From UBA6522 sp965221035 (lineage in GTDB: Bacteria > Pseudomonadota > Gammaproteobacteria > Steroidobacterales > Rariloculaceae): 64,000 nucleotides of DNA. Where the stretch lies: positions 1,922,001 through 1,986,000 of the forward strand of contig OZ244860.1 in the NCBI GenBank assembly GCA_965221035.1, in the 5' to 3' direction. The notes under the pieces are model-generated. The model was not told where the DNA came from and did not search any database. It saw only the letters and a list, made by a program, of their open reading frames with translations. The translations under genes and the position numbers were made by a program. Shown in pieces: positions 44,401 through 47,162 of the stretch (its first letter is position 1; the number at the start of each line of letters is the position of its first letter).

Positions 44401-46807
44401 CGTACTGCGCGGTCACGGTGGTCGCCGCCGCACTGTCGTTGCCGGCGGCGTCTTGCGCCGCGCCCGCCGCAATGCCGACGCTGAAGGCGCCGCCGACGGC
44501 CGGCGTGATCATCGCCTTGTAGGTCGTTCCCGACCCGGAGAATTCCGATGCGGCGGCGTTGGTCAGGACGATGTCGCCAACGTCGAAGCCGCTGACCGCC
44601 TCGGTGAACGTAAAGGTCGCCTCAACCGCTGCGGTGACCGTCCCGGAAACGCCCGTGACCGTCACTGTCGGCGCCACGTTGTCCACCACGAAGGTGTTGT
44701 CGTTCGTGCCGGTCGGCGTCCGCACCCGGACCGCAGTGCCGTCGCAGTTTCGGATAACCCCGGTCGGCTTCAACATCATCGTCACCGTGCCGTTGTAGTT
44801 GGCCAGGTCGCCGCCGTAAACCTCGACGGAGAAAGCCAGCCCCGCGTCCCCGCGGCGCACGCATCTGCGGGCCGCGCCCAACCTGTCCGCGACCAGCGTC
44901 GGCGCGTTCGCGATCGGCGGGTCGTAGGCAACCTCGTATGCCCCCGGCCCACCGGCTTGCCCGTACAGCACCAGTTCGCTGAACACAACCTGCCACACCA
45001 ACGTGTCCGCGTTCGTCGGGGAGGTTGTTGGCATGTGCCGCGTGATGTCTTCCACGCCGGGCACCGTGCCCGTCGTCACGCTCACCTCGCTCGCCTGGCC
45101 GTTGCCGGCGGCGTTGATGGCGCGCACTTGAAACCTGTATTCGGTGTCGGGGGTCGGGTCAAACGCGTCGAAGTCCGTGCGCGTGGCAGCGAGATTTCTC
45201 CAAAGGTCGGTGGTGTCATCGAACGGCAGGTCAGCCGCGGGCTTGTAGCGGACCTGGATGTTGGTAATCGAGCTGGTGTTGGTCGGGATGGTCCAGGTCA
45301 GGTAAACGTGCGTGCCGCCAGCGCTGGCGGTCAGGTTCGTCGGCGCGTCGGGGACAGCCAGTGCCGGTGTTGCGGTGACAGTGCTGGAGGCGTCGCTGTT
45401 GCCATTGGCGTTGACGGCGCGGATTTCGAAAGCGTATTGGGTGGCGTTGGTGAGGCCGGTGACCGTGTGGCTGGTGGTCTGGTCGTCACTGGGGTCGATA
45501 TCGTCCCAGGTGGCGGTGGCCGGCACGGTGGAACCCGCGCCGTAGCGGACCTGGTACTTGGTGATGTTGGAGTCGTTCGGATCGGTCCAGTTTAGCGTGA
45601 CCGTGGTGTCGCCCGCGGTGGCAGCCAGGCCGGTGGGTGCGGCCGGGGCCGGTGCCGGCGCCTCAATGGTGATGTTGAACGTCAGGCTGGCCGTGTCGCC
45701 GTCGTTATCGTTGACGGTGTAGGTGTAGGCCGTCGCGCTCTGGACCGCGGTGGGGGTGCCGGTGAGCGTGCGGTTGGTGGCGTCGAAGGCCAGGCCCGCG
45801 GGGGCGTTGGGGGTCAGGCTGTAGGTCAGGGTGCCGTTGCCGCCGGTGGCTTCGGGCAGGGTCAAGGTGGCGATGGCGGCGTTCTGGGTGTAGGTCTGGT
45901 CGGCGATGGTCTCGCTGCCGAAACTGGGCGTGGTGTCGGGCTCCGCCGGCGTCGCGGTCGCGGTGGCGGAGGCGCTGCTGTTGCCGCGGGCGTTCACGGC
46001 CCGAATCTCGAAGGCGTACCCGGTGGCGTTGGTCAGGCCGGAGACGGTGTGGGTGGTGGTGCCGGCGCCGCTGCCGCTGATGTCTTCCCAGGTCGCGGTG
46101 GCGGGGACGGTGGCGCCTGCGCCGTAGCGGACCTGGTATTTGGTGATGTTGCTGTCGTTCGGGTTGGCCCAAGCCAAGTCAACCTGGGCATTGCCCGCCG
46201 TCGCCGCCAGGCCGGTGGGCGCGCCGGGGACTGTGGCTGGGGATGCTGTCTTGAAGACGATCCTCTGATTGCCGAACGCGTGTTCGATGTCGAAGTCGTT
46301 GTCGCCCAAGGTGCTTTGCAGGGTGCCCGTGAACGTGACCTCGTCTCCTGTTGGATCGTAGATGTCTCCTGTGAGATTGTCCGGGTCTACCCCCATCCAG
46401 TTGTGGAATGGGGTGAATCGGAGGAAGAATTCGGCACTATAGTTGGGCAAGTTTTCGGCTGTAGTGGGACCTGAGAAAGGCTCATTAACCGTGGTCGTCA
46501 AGGCAGAGAGTTGATACCAACTCATCAGGCTGCTGGTGCCGGACGGGTCCGACCCGATGGCCCAGATGCTAGTGTCACCGAAATAAATGGCGTCTTCGAT
46601 TCCGATCGTTGCATCAGGCCGGGAACCGGCTGCTGAGAAATCCAAACTGCCAGCGGCGTCGATGGTCACGGTGCTGCCGTTGTCGGAGAAGGTCAAGGTC
46701 AGCGTCTGCGCCTGCGCGAACGCGCTCATCACAAGCGAGCATGCGAGACCCAGGCACACTGCCCGCGCCGCTTGGAACAAACGATGCAATTCGCGAAAAA
46801 TCAACAC
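14432..46807 (-). CDS. Colossal FN3/putative-Ig/cadherin-like repeat protein with C-terminal outer-membrane barrel
   Basis: About 10,791 aa in one frame. The GTG at 46807 is chosen because VLIFRELHRLFQAARAVCLG aligns with the start of the 2466-aa protein; the frame opens to a TTG at 46885. Module order: signal peptide to AFAQAQ; a TLTFSD...FGNQ(R/K)IV module (46.70-46.24 kb); FN3 and putative-Ig (He_PIG) domains; Big_12-like Ig modules (45.0-44.4 and 40.0-39.0 kb); cadherin-like repeats with NxAPTVAN motifs (43.4-41.2 kb); three FN3-rich mega-repeats (39.0-26.0 kb); a Cys-containing module shared with the LRR protein (25.1-24.4 kb); eight 855-bp units (24.1-17.5 kb); cadherin-like domains; and a barrel (15.8-14.4 kb) with LWGSGSYRDLSGSG and ELGGGFRYYSGG. 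The likely role is a cell-surface adhesin or fibre anchored by its barrel. No frameshift interrupts the 32 kb. Confidence 0.88.
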   Translation of the reverse strand: MLIFRELHRLFQAARAVCLGLACSLVMSAFAQAQTLTLTFSDNGSTVTIDAAGSLDFSAAGSRPDATIGIEDAIYFGDTSIWAIGSDPSGTSSLMSWYQLSALTTTVNEPFSGPTTAENLPNYSAEFFLRFTPFHNWMGVDPDNLTGDIYDPTGDEVTFTGTLQSTLGDNDFDIEHAFGNQRIVFKTASPATVPGAPTGLAATAGNAQVDLAWANPNDSNITKYQVRYGAGATVPATATWEDISGSGAGTTTHTVSGLTNATGYAFEIRAVNARGNSSASATATATPAEPDTTPSFGSETIADQTYTQNAAIATLTLPEATGGNGTLTYSLTPNAPAGLAFDATNRTLTGTPTAVQSATAYTYTVNDNDGDTASLTFNITIEAPAPAPAAPTGLAATAGDTTVTLNWTDPNDSNITKYQVRYGAGSTVPATATWDDIDPSDDQTTSHTVTGLTNATQYAFEIRAVNANGNSDASSTVTATPALAVPDAPTNLTASAGGTHVYLTWTIPTNTSSITNIQVRYKPAADLPFDDTTDLWRNLAATRTDFDAFDPTPDTEYRFQVRAINAAGNGQASEVSVTTGTVPGVEDITRHMPTTSPTNADTLVWQVVFSELVLYGQAGGPGAYEVAYDPPIANAPTLVADRLGAARRCVRRGDAGLAFSVEVYGGDLANYNGTVTMMLKPTGVIRNCDGTAVRVRTPTGTNDNTFVVDNVAPTVTVTGVSGTVTAAVEATFTFTEAVSGFDVGDIVLTNAAASEFSGSGTTYKAMITPAVGGAFSVGIAAGAAQDAAGNDSAAATTVTAQYDATPSFGAGVTIADQTYTQNAAITTLTLPEATSGNGTLTYSLTPAAPAGLAFDATARTLTGTPTTLQQATAYTYTATDADGDTVSLTFNITIESLTPAAPTGLSATAGDALVALAWSNPQDSNITKYQIRYGAGSAVPATATWGDITGSGAGTTSHTVTGLTNGTQYAFEIRAVNANGNSDASSTVTATPAQSQTSQTNAPSISLLQAGRAGMVVNWNWVDTTGGACSMAGASSRFVLEYKKATEPNWKGAVQLTPNTADHGVFELYNSENWSRGLVPSGTLLTMFTIDANSLGREPGSQSGVALDAVQYQVRLLAQSDSSSCDDTYSPYSAVASVTVLAANQAPTVASAIADQSVVAEASVTVDISSTFSDPENDALTYAASSNDTSKATVALSGTTLTLTGTGAGSAKITVTATDPYGDSVSDEFDVTVTNNAPTVANAIADQTVNVGSDVTVALETAGSETFADPDSHALTYSATSSDTALATVAVDNAANTVTVTGVAAGAPTITVTASDGYGGTVSDDFTVTVNQGNRAPTVANAVDDQSVAVNATVDVDVSAVFTDLDNDTLTLSVTSSATATATATLTGTTLTLTGVAQGTAQVTLTADDGNGGQASDTFDVTVTSSAPVVANPIADVRISTVVPRDIDLTPVFSDPDGDTLTYSASSSDTSLASVSLTGSTLTVSGAFSLGTATVTVTATDPSGASVSDQFVVTVQNTIRPAAPTNLSLVAGTGEITVTWSWADNTGGVCLLTGNRSGFEVEYKKTSLGDDWHLAHDPHPNDVDHGVFELTGPGRGGLRQFVIKEGATGNGEGQIGVALDPVDYDVRVLAYSGPCEDSSVEPRDPNSDYSAIATTALNNAPTVANTIADQTVQVGSDVSVALETSGSETFTDPDGDTLTYTVASSDTAKATVAVSGSTVTVTGVAEGESTITVTADDGKTGGTASTTFKVTVTAATLGFGTQTIADQSWTQFVQITDVTLPEATGGSGALSYSLSPALPAGVSFDTATRVLSGTPSASLAETTFTYTATDAASTTASLSFKITVAAGNRAPVVVRPIPDSGVWLNTPFGHELFARRLELAGEEIFSDADGDALTYSATSANPAVASIRNVLNVVPDGLASLEVLGVTVGTAEITLRATDPSGAWAEDKFNITVIDSNGSGHMTSFDDVTISVNGGRQYVNPPLPAVASAATASSFSGLALTATSANPSVATAEIINRVNGVRGFSFATFNVRVTAVGTGVTTVTVTGDSSLAADVTETFTVTVTGAIAPAQPSNLRATPGDGQVTLNWDNPSDTSISKYQVRQAQGTTVPDTTAWTDITGSGAATISHIVTGLTNGQAYAFQIRAVNATGDGATSATVTATPEADSAPSFAAGVTIADQTYAQNAAIATLNLPAATGGDGTLTYSLAPAAPAGLAFDATARTITGTPTTAQSATAYTYTATDADGDTASLTFNITVTADTQAPRVASIVRHDPPTSPTNAVSLTWRVTFSEAVVNVSDDDFHVGGTDGTETATAVGTDGTTWDVNVAGGNLVVLAGTVNLEFVQGQDIEDTAGNALTDTTPTGTNDDTYLLDRTPPHVTSIHRYDSETGNTDAKSPTNRDSVQWAVQYNESMRHSGAGSVAAYTVTFVPAITQEPTLTVTPGADDPNTCGVYAPYVVNISGGALAGYNGTATLTLNHAQVTDCVGNTLRNRTPPRGNQITYELDNTAPTVAITGVSGTVNAAVDATFTFSESVTGFEAGDITLTNADASDFAQPDPAAPVYTAKITPKAEGEFSVAVAAGVAQDAAGNDNAAATTVTAIYDELEPPAKPRSLVAIAGDAEVTLIWANPGDDSITKYQIFNSETVGINLWDDIPGSGADTITHTVTGLTNGTEYTFQIRAVAGSLLGEASDAVKATPQVAVPDAPDNLTATAGDRSVGLSWDLPTNASVLDKVQVRHQARGETTWEPWTDLAADATTHTVTNLKNGQDYLFEVRAESASGAGPAARVAGRPELAVPGAPTGLSVTAGNAEVDLAWTLPTNTSEIDTVQVRWKATVDLPFDDARDKWTDLPSADATSHKVTGLTNGTGYTFQVRATNSAGNGDPATGAATPRAPPLVAPGAPTNLSTVPGDTEVVVLWTLPTNTSQIDSVELRHKVKTAPDTGWSAWTSLAGTAERSRVTGLVNGTDYLFEVRAVNTAGTGPSASVEGTPQLAKPSAPSNLQASAGDTQVTLTWDLPDKGTVDTIDVRHKKKTDTAWGQWTRLAKDATTTTVTALDNGVTYEFEVRASNLAGSSDSVAVDAQPKLAVPDAPGNLTAAPGDGKVGLTWDLPTNTSEIDNMQVAYRESGAANYLPWVDLAKDATSYDVTGLTNGTEYNFIVRALNGAGRGAEARVDATPEAGPGKVPSAPADLAATAGDTQVTLTWTHGRDNSITKYQVRYIEGASVPDSEPWTDIAGSNAGTTGHTVTGLTNDTLHAFEIRAVNADGAGAASAVTATPKLAIPEAPGNLTAAPGDGKVGLTWDLPTNTSEIDRMQVAYKLKSAANFQPWVDLAKDATSHEVTGLTNGSEYTFIVRALNGAGRGAVAEVDATPVAVPTAPTGLAAAPGDTQVVLSWTLPANSGALTKVQARHKADTAKDWQAWVDLAADATTHTVTGLTNGELYNFEVRAENASGPGAAASVSATPVPPLVAPGAPTNLSAVPGDTEVVVLWTLPTNTRQIDSVELRHKVKTDPDTGWSQWTSLAGTAERSRVTGLANGTDYLFEVRAVNTAGTGPSASVEGTPQLSKPSAPSNLQASSGDTTVTLTWDLPDKGTVDTIDVRHKKKTDTAWGQWTRLAKDATTTTVTSLDNGVTYEFEVRASNGAGSSDPVAVDAQPKLAVPEAPTSLTATGGNAQVELSWTLPTNASVIGAVQVRWKATADLPFTASDAWTDLAGTATTYTATGLTNGTGYTFEVRATNTAGDGPAATAAATPMAPSTPARTLTFTFSDDGSTSTVAASGSLDVSSFNLERTGTKVEVGRIRINDTAIYEIRPSSATAFNRYNLLPDFVTTGLSSYDGTEELQGVSDYDSNFYIRFSTYSKYLEIDQANLTGDIYNPTGDQVTFSGTLLNTLGDNDFHIELAFGNQKIVYTATPPPVPAAPTNLAAAPGDTEVTLSWNNPNDSSITKYQFRQAQGATVPGSTAWTDITGSGAGTTSHTVTGLTNGQQYAFQIRAVNNGGNSDASDTVTATPRVDTDPSFGTETIADQSYTRNTAIATLTLPEATGGNGTLTYSLSPNAPAGLNFDATNRTLTGTPSAVQDATQYTYTATDADGDTATLTFNITIAEAVEPPASPSNLIAIAGDTRVTLVWIDPNDPTITGYEVLYEYGSDPWEPIEGSDATTTRHTVENLVNGTEYTFQIRAVAGKVPGDPSIAVKATPQVAVPDAPENLTATAGDRSVGLSWDLPTNASVLDKVQVRHQARGETTWEPWTDLAADATTHTVANLKNGQDYFFEVRAESASGTGPAARTAGRPELAVPGAPTGLSATAGNAEVDLAWTLPTNTSEIDAVQVRWKATVDLPFDDDRDKWTDLPSADATSHKVTGLTNGTGYTFQVRATNSAGNGDPATGAATPRAPPLVAPGAPTNLSTVPGDTEVVVLWTLPTNTSQIDSVELRHKVKTAPDTGWSAWTSLAGTAERSRVTGLVNGTEYLFEVRAVNTAGTGPSASVEGTPQLAKPSAPSNLQASSGDTQVTLTWDLPDKGTVDSIDVRHKKRADTSWGQWTRLAADATTHTVTGLDNGVPYEFEVRATNAAGSSDSVAVAGTPKLAVPDAPGNLTATVGDGAVGLTWDLPTNTSEIDNMQVAYRESGAANYLPWVDLAKDATSYDVTGLTNGTEYNFIVRALNGAGRGAEAKVDATPEAGPGKVPSAPADLAATAGDTKVSLAWTQSRDNSITKYQFRYAEGASVPGTESWTDIAGSGAGTTGHEVTGLTNDTLHAFEIRAVNADGAGAASAVTATPKLAIPEAPGNLTATVGDGAVGLTWDLPTNTSEIDKMQVAYRESGAANYLPWVDLAKDATSYDVTGLTNGTEYNFIVRALNGAGRGAEAKVDATPEAPPGKVPSAPADLAATAGDTQVTLTWTHARDNSITKYQVRYIEGASVPDSEPWTDIAGSNAGTTGHTVTGLTNDTLHAFEIRAVNADGAGAASAVTATPKLAIPEAPGNLTAAPGDGKVGLTWDLPTNTSEIDRMQVAYKLKSAANFQPWVDLAKDATSYEVTGLTNGSEYTFIVRALNGAGRGAVAEVDSTPVAVPTAPTGLAAAPGDTQVVLSWTLPTNSGVLTKVQARHKADTAKDWEAWVDLAADATTHTVTGLTNGELYNFEVRAENASGAGAAASVSATPVPPLVAPGAPTNLSAVPGDTEVVVLWTLPTNTRQIDSVELRHKVKAAPDTGWSQWTSLDGTADRSRVTGLANGTDYLFEVRAVNTAGTGPSASVEGTPQLAKPSAPSNLQASAGDTTVTLTWDLPDKGTVDTIDVRHKKKTDTAWGQWTRLAADATTTTVTALDNGVAYEFEVRASNGAGSSDSVAVDAQPKLAAPDAPTNLTATAGNAQVTLNWTLPTNTSFIGKVVVRYREASETEWGTPQLLSRTATSYTATGLTNGTAYTFQVQVQNNAGEGAATVDATPRAPTPARTLTFTFSDDGTTTTIAASGSLDMSGFTDVGDTVPQHVIYIKIDDTDELWAFHPASLANGAPSRRYEDLPDFIKTGRSSFTGYNEILNLVNYSNDFTILFNTYRKYMVVDKASLNGDIYNPTGKTVTYSGTVLDTLGDNDFHIELAFGNQKIVYTATPPPVPAAPANLAAAPGDTEVTLSWNNPNDSSITKYQFRQAQGATVPGSTAWTDITGSGAGTTSHTVTGLTNGQQYAFQIRAVNNGGNSDASDTVTATPRVDTDPSFGTETIADQSYTRNTAIATLTLPEATGGNGTLTYSLSPNAPAGLNFDATNRTLTGTPSAVQDATQYTYTVTDADGDTASLTFDITISEAVEPPAKPRNFTAVAGDTEVTLIWADPRDDSITKYQIFDFENVGFDLWDDIPGSDATTITHTVTGLTNGTEYTFQIRAVAGSLPGEASDAVKATPQVAVPDAPDNLTATAGDRSVSLSWDLPTNASMLDKVQVRHQARGETTWEPWTDLAADATTHTVANLKNGQDYLFEVRAESASGTGPAARTAGRPELAVPGAPTGLSATAGNAEVDLAWTLPTNTSEIDAVQVRWKATVDLPFDNDRDKWTDLPSADATSHKVTGLTNGTGYTFQVRATNSAGNGDPATGAATPRAPPLVAPGAPTNLSTVPGDTEVVVLWTLPTNTSQIDSVELRHKVKTAPDTGWSQWTSLAGTAERSRVTGLVNGTDYLFEVRAVNTAGTGPSASVEGTPNLAKPSSPSNLQASSGDTTVTLTWDLPDKGTVDSIDVRHKKRADTSWGQWTLLAADATTRTVTGLDNGVPYEFQVRATNAAGSSDPVAVAGTPKLAVPDAPGNLTASAGDGAVALTWDLPTNTSEIDNMQVAYRESGAANYLPWVDLAKDATSYDVTGLTNGTEYNFIVRALNGAGRGAEARVDATPEAGPGKVPSSPADLAATAGDTKVSLAWTQSRDNSITKYQFRYAEGASVPGTESWTDIAGSNAGTTGHTVTGLTNDTLHAFEIRAVNADGAGAASAVTATPKLAIPEAPGNLTAAPGDGKVGLTWDLPTNTSEIDRMQVAYKLKSAANFQPWVDLAKDATSYEVTGLTNGSEYTFIVRALNGAGRGAVAEVDSTPVAVPTAPTGLAAAPGDTQVVLSWTLPANSGALTKVQARHKADTAKDWEAWVDLAADATTHTVTGLTNGQLYNFEVRAENASGPGAAASVSATPVPPLVAPGAPTNLSAVPGDTEVVVLWTLPTNTRQIDSVELRHKVKAAPDTGWSQWTSLAGTAERSRVTGLANGTDYLFEVRAVNAAGTGPSASVEGTPQLAKPSAPSNLQASAGDTTVTLTWDLPDKGAVDTIDVRHKKKTDTAWGLWTQLAKDATTTTVTALDNGVTYEFEVRATNLAGSSAAVAVDAQPKLAVPEAPTSLTATGGNAQVELSWTLPTNASVIGAVQVRWKATADLPFTATDAWTDLAGTATAYTATGLTNGTGYTFAVRATNTAGDGPAATTSATPALPPAIAVSPDSLQIRPAASASFTAALSTAPSGTVTVAVTSNDSDVTVDSASSSLTFTTANFATPQTVTVNMVANPVDGNATINLAASGGGYAGVTASVAVSLEPVPSFGTQTVADQTYSQDLAITTLNLPEATGGDTPLTYTLTPTPPAGLVFDAANRTLAGTPTAVQVATPYTYTVTDDNGDAASLTFNITITLPPAPDAPTGLAAVGSDTKVTLTWTDPGNTSITKYQLRYREGPTVPDTADWEDIPGSDDTTTTHQVSGLLNGYEYAFQIRAVNAGGESDPSATVTARPSIEGRPPPATIVSVGPGSNDKDLDIVWNWSLGDSACTMNSYTIEYKRSDASEWNDHAATKPNSPEHGVFEIYEDLGTGVTNKRNTINLQTVGRNPGEVGVSLDDTTYDVRIRMWSLVCFELDQDFPDHESGRPLYLLGKPTSFTATAGDAKATLAATVAQRGPAIQKWQYTYKEGAAGTYIDWTDIADSASLTISDKDVAGLTNGTTYTFKVRGVHEQGAGAESDEVTVTPRVNVTPSFGVNTIADQTYTQSTAITTLTLPEATGGNIPLTYTLTPNAPDGLVFDATNRTLTGTPTTAQQATQYTYTATDDDGDTATLTFNITVEALPVPSAPTGLAAAAGNARVVLTWTDPSNDSISRYQVRYGAGASVPATATWADIPGSGATTVRHEVTGLTNDTQYAFELRAVNATGEGAAAGPVTATPSTNTTPSFGTRTVADQSYVQNTEIATLTLPAAEGGDAPLTYSLSPDAPDGLTFSATNRTLSGTPTASQAATTYTYTATDADGGTVSLTFAITIAEDQMPTFGTATVENQTYTQNTAIATLNLPAASDGDGTLTYSLSPNAPDGLAFSATNRTLTGTPTTAQRATQYTYTATDADGDTATLTFNITVEALPVPSAPTGLAAAAGNARVVLTWTDPSNDSISRYQVRYGAGATVPSTATWADIPSSGATTVRHEVTGLTNDTQYAFEIRAVNATGEGAAAGPVTATPSTNTTPSFGTRTVADQSYVQNTEIATLTLPQAEGGDAPLTYSLSPDAPDGLTFNATNRTLTGTPTGTQSATTYTYTATDADGGTVSLTFDITITADQMPTFGAATVENQTYTQNTAIATLNLPAASDGDGTLTYSLTPNAPDGLTFSATNRTLTGTPTTAQRATQYTYTATDADGDTATLTFNITVEALPVPAAPTGLAAAAGNARVILTWTDPSNDSISKYQVRYGAGATVPSTETWADIPGSGATTVRHEITGLTNDTQYAFEIRAVNATGEGAAAGPVTATPSTDTTPSFGTRTVADQSYVQNTAITALTLPQAEGGDAPLTYSLSPDAPDGLAFNATNRTLSGTPTASQSATTYTYTATDADGGTVSLTFDITIAEDQMPTFGAATVENQTYTQNTQIATLTLPQASNGDIPLTYTLTPDAPAGLTFDATNRTLTGTPTTAQRATAYTYTATDDDGDTATLTFNITVEALPVPSAPTGLAAAAGNARVVLTWTDPDNDSISKYQVRYGAGATVPATETWADISGSGATTVRHEITGLTNDTQYAFEIRAVNATGEGAAAGPVTATPSTNTTPSFGTRTVADQSYVQNTEIATLTLPAAEGGDVPLTYSLSPDAPDGLAFNATNRTLTGTPTASQSATTYTYTVTDNDGDAVSLTFAITVAEDRMPTFGAATVENQTYTQNTAIATLNLPAASDGDGTLTYSLTPNAPDGLAFSATNRTLTGTPTTAQRATQYTYTATDADGDTATLTFNITIEALPVPSAPTGLAAAAGNARVVLTWTDPDNDSISKYQVRYGAGSSVPSTETWADIPGSGATTVRHEVTGLTNDTQYAFEIRAVNATGEGAAAGPVTATPSTNTTPSFGTRTVADQSYVQNTEIATLTLPQAEGGDAPLTYSLSPDAPDGLTFNATNRTLTGTPTGTQAATTYTYTATDADGGTVSLTFDITIAEDQMPTFGAATVENQTYTQNTAIATLNLPAASDGDGTLTYSLTPNAPDGLTFSATNRTLTGTPTTAQQATQYTYTATDADGDTATLTFNITVEALPVPAAPTGLAAAAGNARVVLTWTDPDNDSISRYQVRYGAGATVPSTETWADIPGSGATTVRHEVTGLTNDTQYAFEVRAVNATGEGAAAGPVTATPSTNTTPSFGTRTVADQSYVQNTEIATLTLPQAEGGDAPLTYSLSPDAPDGLTFNATNRTLTGTPTGTQSATTYTYTATDADGGTVSLTFDITITEDRMPTFGAATVENQTYTQNTEIATLTLPQASNGDIPLTYTLTPNAPDGLTFSATNRTLTGTPTTAQRATQYTYTATDADGDTATLTFNITVEALPVPSAPTGLAAAAGNARVVLTWTDPSNDSISKYQVRYGAGSSVPSTETWADIPGSGATTVRHEITGLTNDTQYAFEVRAVNATGEGATAGPVTATPSTNTTPSFGTRTVADQSYVQNTEIATLTLPQAEGGDAPLTYSLSPDAPDGLAFNATNRTLTGTPTASQSATTYTYTATDADGGTVSLTFDITIAEDQMPTFGAATVENQTYTQNTEIATLTLPQASNGDIPLTYTLTPDAPDGLTFNATNRTLTGTPTTAQQATAYTYTATDADGDTATLTFNITVEALPVPSAPTGLAAAAGNARVVLTWTDPSNDSISRYQVRYDAGATVPSTETWADIPSSGATTVRHEVTGLTNDTQYAFEIRAVNATGEGAAAGPVTATPSTNTTPSFGTRTVADQSYVQNTEIATLTLPQAEGGDAPLTYSLSPDAPDGLAFNATNRTLTGTPTASQSATTYTYTVTDNDGDAVSLTFSITISGDGGTIDLTPTFGNAVIADQTFTQDEAIEPLALPDAAGGNAPLTYTLAPELPAGLNFDGSTRRITGTPTEVAAPVSYTYTVRDVDGDADTLSFSIEVVAPNQSPTVANAITDQSVLSGGTVEVDVSSVFSDPDGDALTLSAESGDPTKATVTLSGTLLTVRGVEAGAAAVTVTAADPDGASAEDEFTVTVIADAKPDFGTVTVDDQTYTATEAIEPLELPEAMGGNAPLTYTLAPELPAGLIHDENTRRIMGTPTEVAAPVSYTYTVTDTDGDTDTLTFSIEVVAPNHSPTVANPIADQSVLEGDTVDLDVSTVFEDPDGDTLTLSAESGDPTKATVTLSGTTLTVRGVESGLTAVTVTADDGNGGTVTDEFTVAVIADTAPSFGNVTIESQTWTRNRSIGTWRLPAATGGNGALSYELEPSLPSGLSLSMMERLVSGTPTVLLAPTQYTWRALDEDGDEATLTFIVEVVSEHTLESREGAVHEAILPELVRSLTADTASAIASRVEASMRAPSAVASDGTSLMGGASIGQFNLLGQQVSLTGEGSDGTSLNELGQAFAGMLRDLTLSNQGSDRDWRDVLERQLIEGTSFTLDGRSLTGGLNHGHSTPLGLDWTLWGSGSYRDLSGSGQGIDWAGDMKSVHLGADARYWVEAMNGIVLTRSVAELGYTDTGTDTRLEGVYELELTSLSPYFDWRNDSNFHVWGTASLGVGEVGVRDLDGNQETARDLDLRSLSLGIDRPLTQQGPLGLSLKGDVSLTQAVAEGALAGADLETDTTRARLLMEAHLTVGALQPYLELGVRADGGDGETGTGGELGGGFRYYSGGWSIEGEARTLISGKGTSEEWQASATVVKEPTSTDGTGLTLRLTPTFGTSGGLGSGVISGLWQESWTGMPLGMPGRGAGTAMEQRWELEWSYGLLTRGGRLLEPFGGLTLVPGAESRNAGRLNLGARMAPAPRWNWSLELQWTPGDLREGAGANGRFGDAWMMSPYDNPSPFGWPASVGERRYDQLGSEPGALRGGSQYGATGLSMPDTGVILRIEYGR
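17541..24120 (-). repeat. 855-bp tandem array (about 7.7 units) inside the giant gene
   Basis: The landmark gcgtggcgatctccg recurs at 17761, 18616, 19471, 20326, 21181, 22036 (variant), 22891 and 23746, exactly 855 bp apart each time. A unit encodes 285 aa: one FN3 domain (PVPSAPTGLAAAAGNARV) and two putative-Ig domains (PSFGTRTVADQSYVQNT and MPTFGAATVENQTYTQNT). Units differ by scattered substitutions such as SISRY/SISKY and ATV/SSV that do not track neighbouring units, a pattern expected from gene conversion. The absolute lack of length variation among units is notable. Confidence 0.95.
30000..30470 (-). repeat. TLTFSD...FGNQKIV module, copy 3
   Basis: About 155 residues opening TLTFTFSDDGTTTTIAASGS and closing GDNDFHIELAFGNQKIVYTA. 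The same ends occur at 35085-35540 and 46240-46705, while the interior is strongly diverged. The GSLD(M/V/F)S motif resembles exported PEP-CTERM-type proteins, but no sorting signal is present here. Function unknown. Confidence 0.6.
35085..35540 (-). repeat. TLTFSD...FGNQKIV module, copy 2
   Basis: Second copy of the module, with near-identical edges to the copy at 30000-30470 and a different centre (for example NLTGDIYNPTGDQVTFSGTL). It begins the middle mega-repeat. In this copy and the copy at 30000-30470 the flanking FN3 domains are almost identical, so divergence is concentrated inside the module. Confidence 0.6.
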
Positions 46808-47162
46808 AAAATCGCGCTCAAAAGATGCCAACTCTTGATCCGAACCCGACTCGCCCACCGCAAATATAACCGCAAAGTCAAACAATTGCCTAATTTTTTT
46901 GGGTAATTTTCTTGCCCGTCAAAATGCCGAGACGGCCCAACTTCACGGACCGACCACTCATCCTCCAACGCCAGCCAAACACGCGAAGCATCCAGGTCAG
47001 GGCCGCGACCGCCCCTTCACCGCAATATAAACTTTTTTGGCGGGATTGTCCGGGATTGTCTGAAAGGAGTTGTAACATATTGACATATCATTATGCTTTT
47101 ATATACGGTAGCCGAAGTTTCCAGCCTGTTTCACGGCTGAACAGCTTGCAGGAGATGTTCTC
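46808..47162. other. AT-richer divergent intergenic region
   Basis: This 355-bp region separates the minus-strand giant gene from the plus-strand DUF1838 gene. It holds poly-T runs near 46900 and 47030, an exact tandem cgggattgtc pair at 47041-47060, and a promoter-like element at 47080-47107. Minus-strand TATATT near 46866 may serve the giant gene, but no good -35 accompanies it. Confidence 0.5.
47080..47107 (+). promoter_or_regulatory. Promoter-like element before the DUF1838 gene
   Basis: TTGACA (47080-47085), 16 bp, TATACG (47102-47107), lying 55 bp before the ATG. The surrounding ACATATTGACATAT...TTATG strongly resembles the element before the TonB receptor gene at 52731-52764. Confidence 0.55.
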
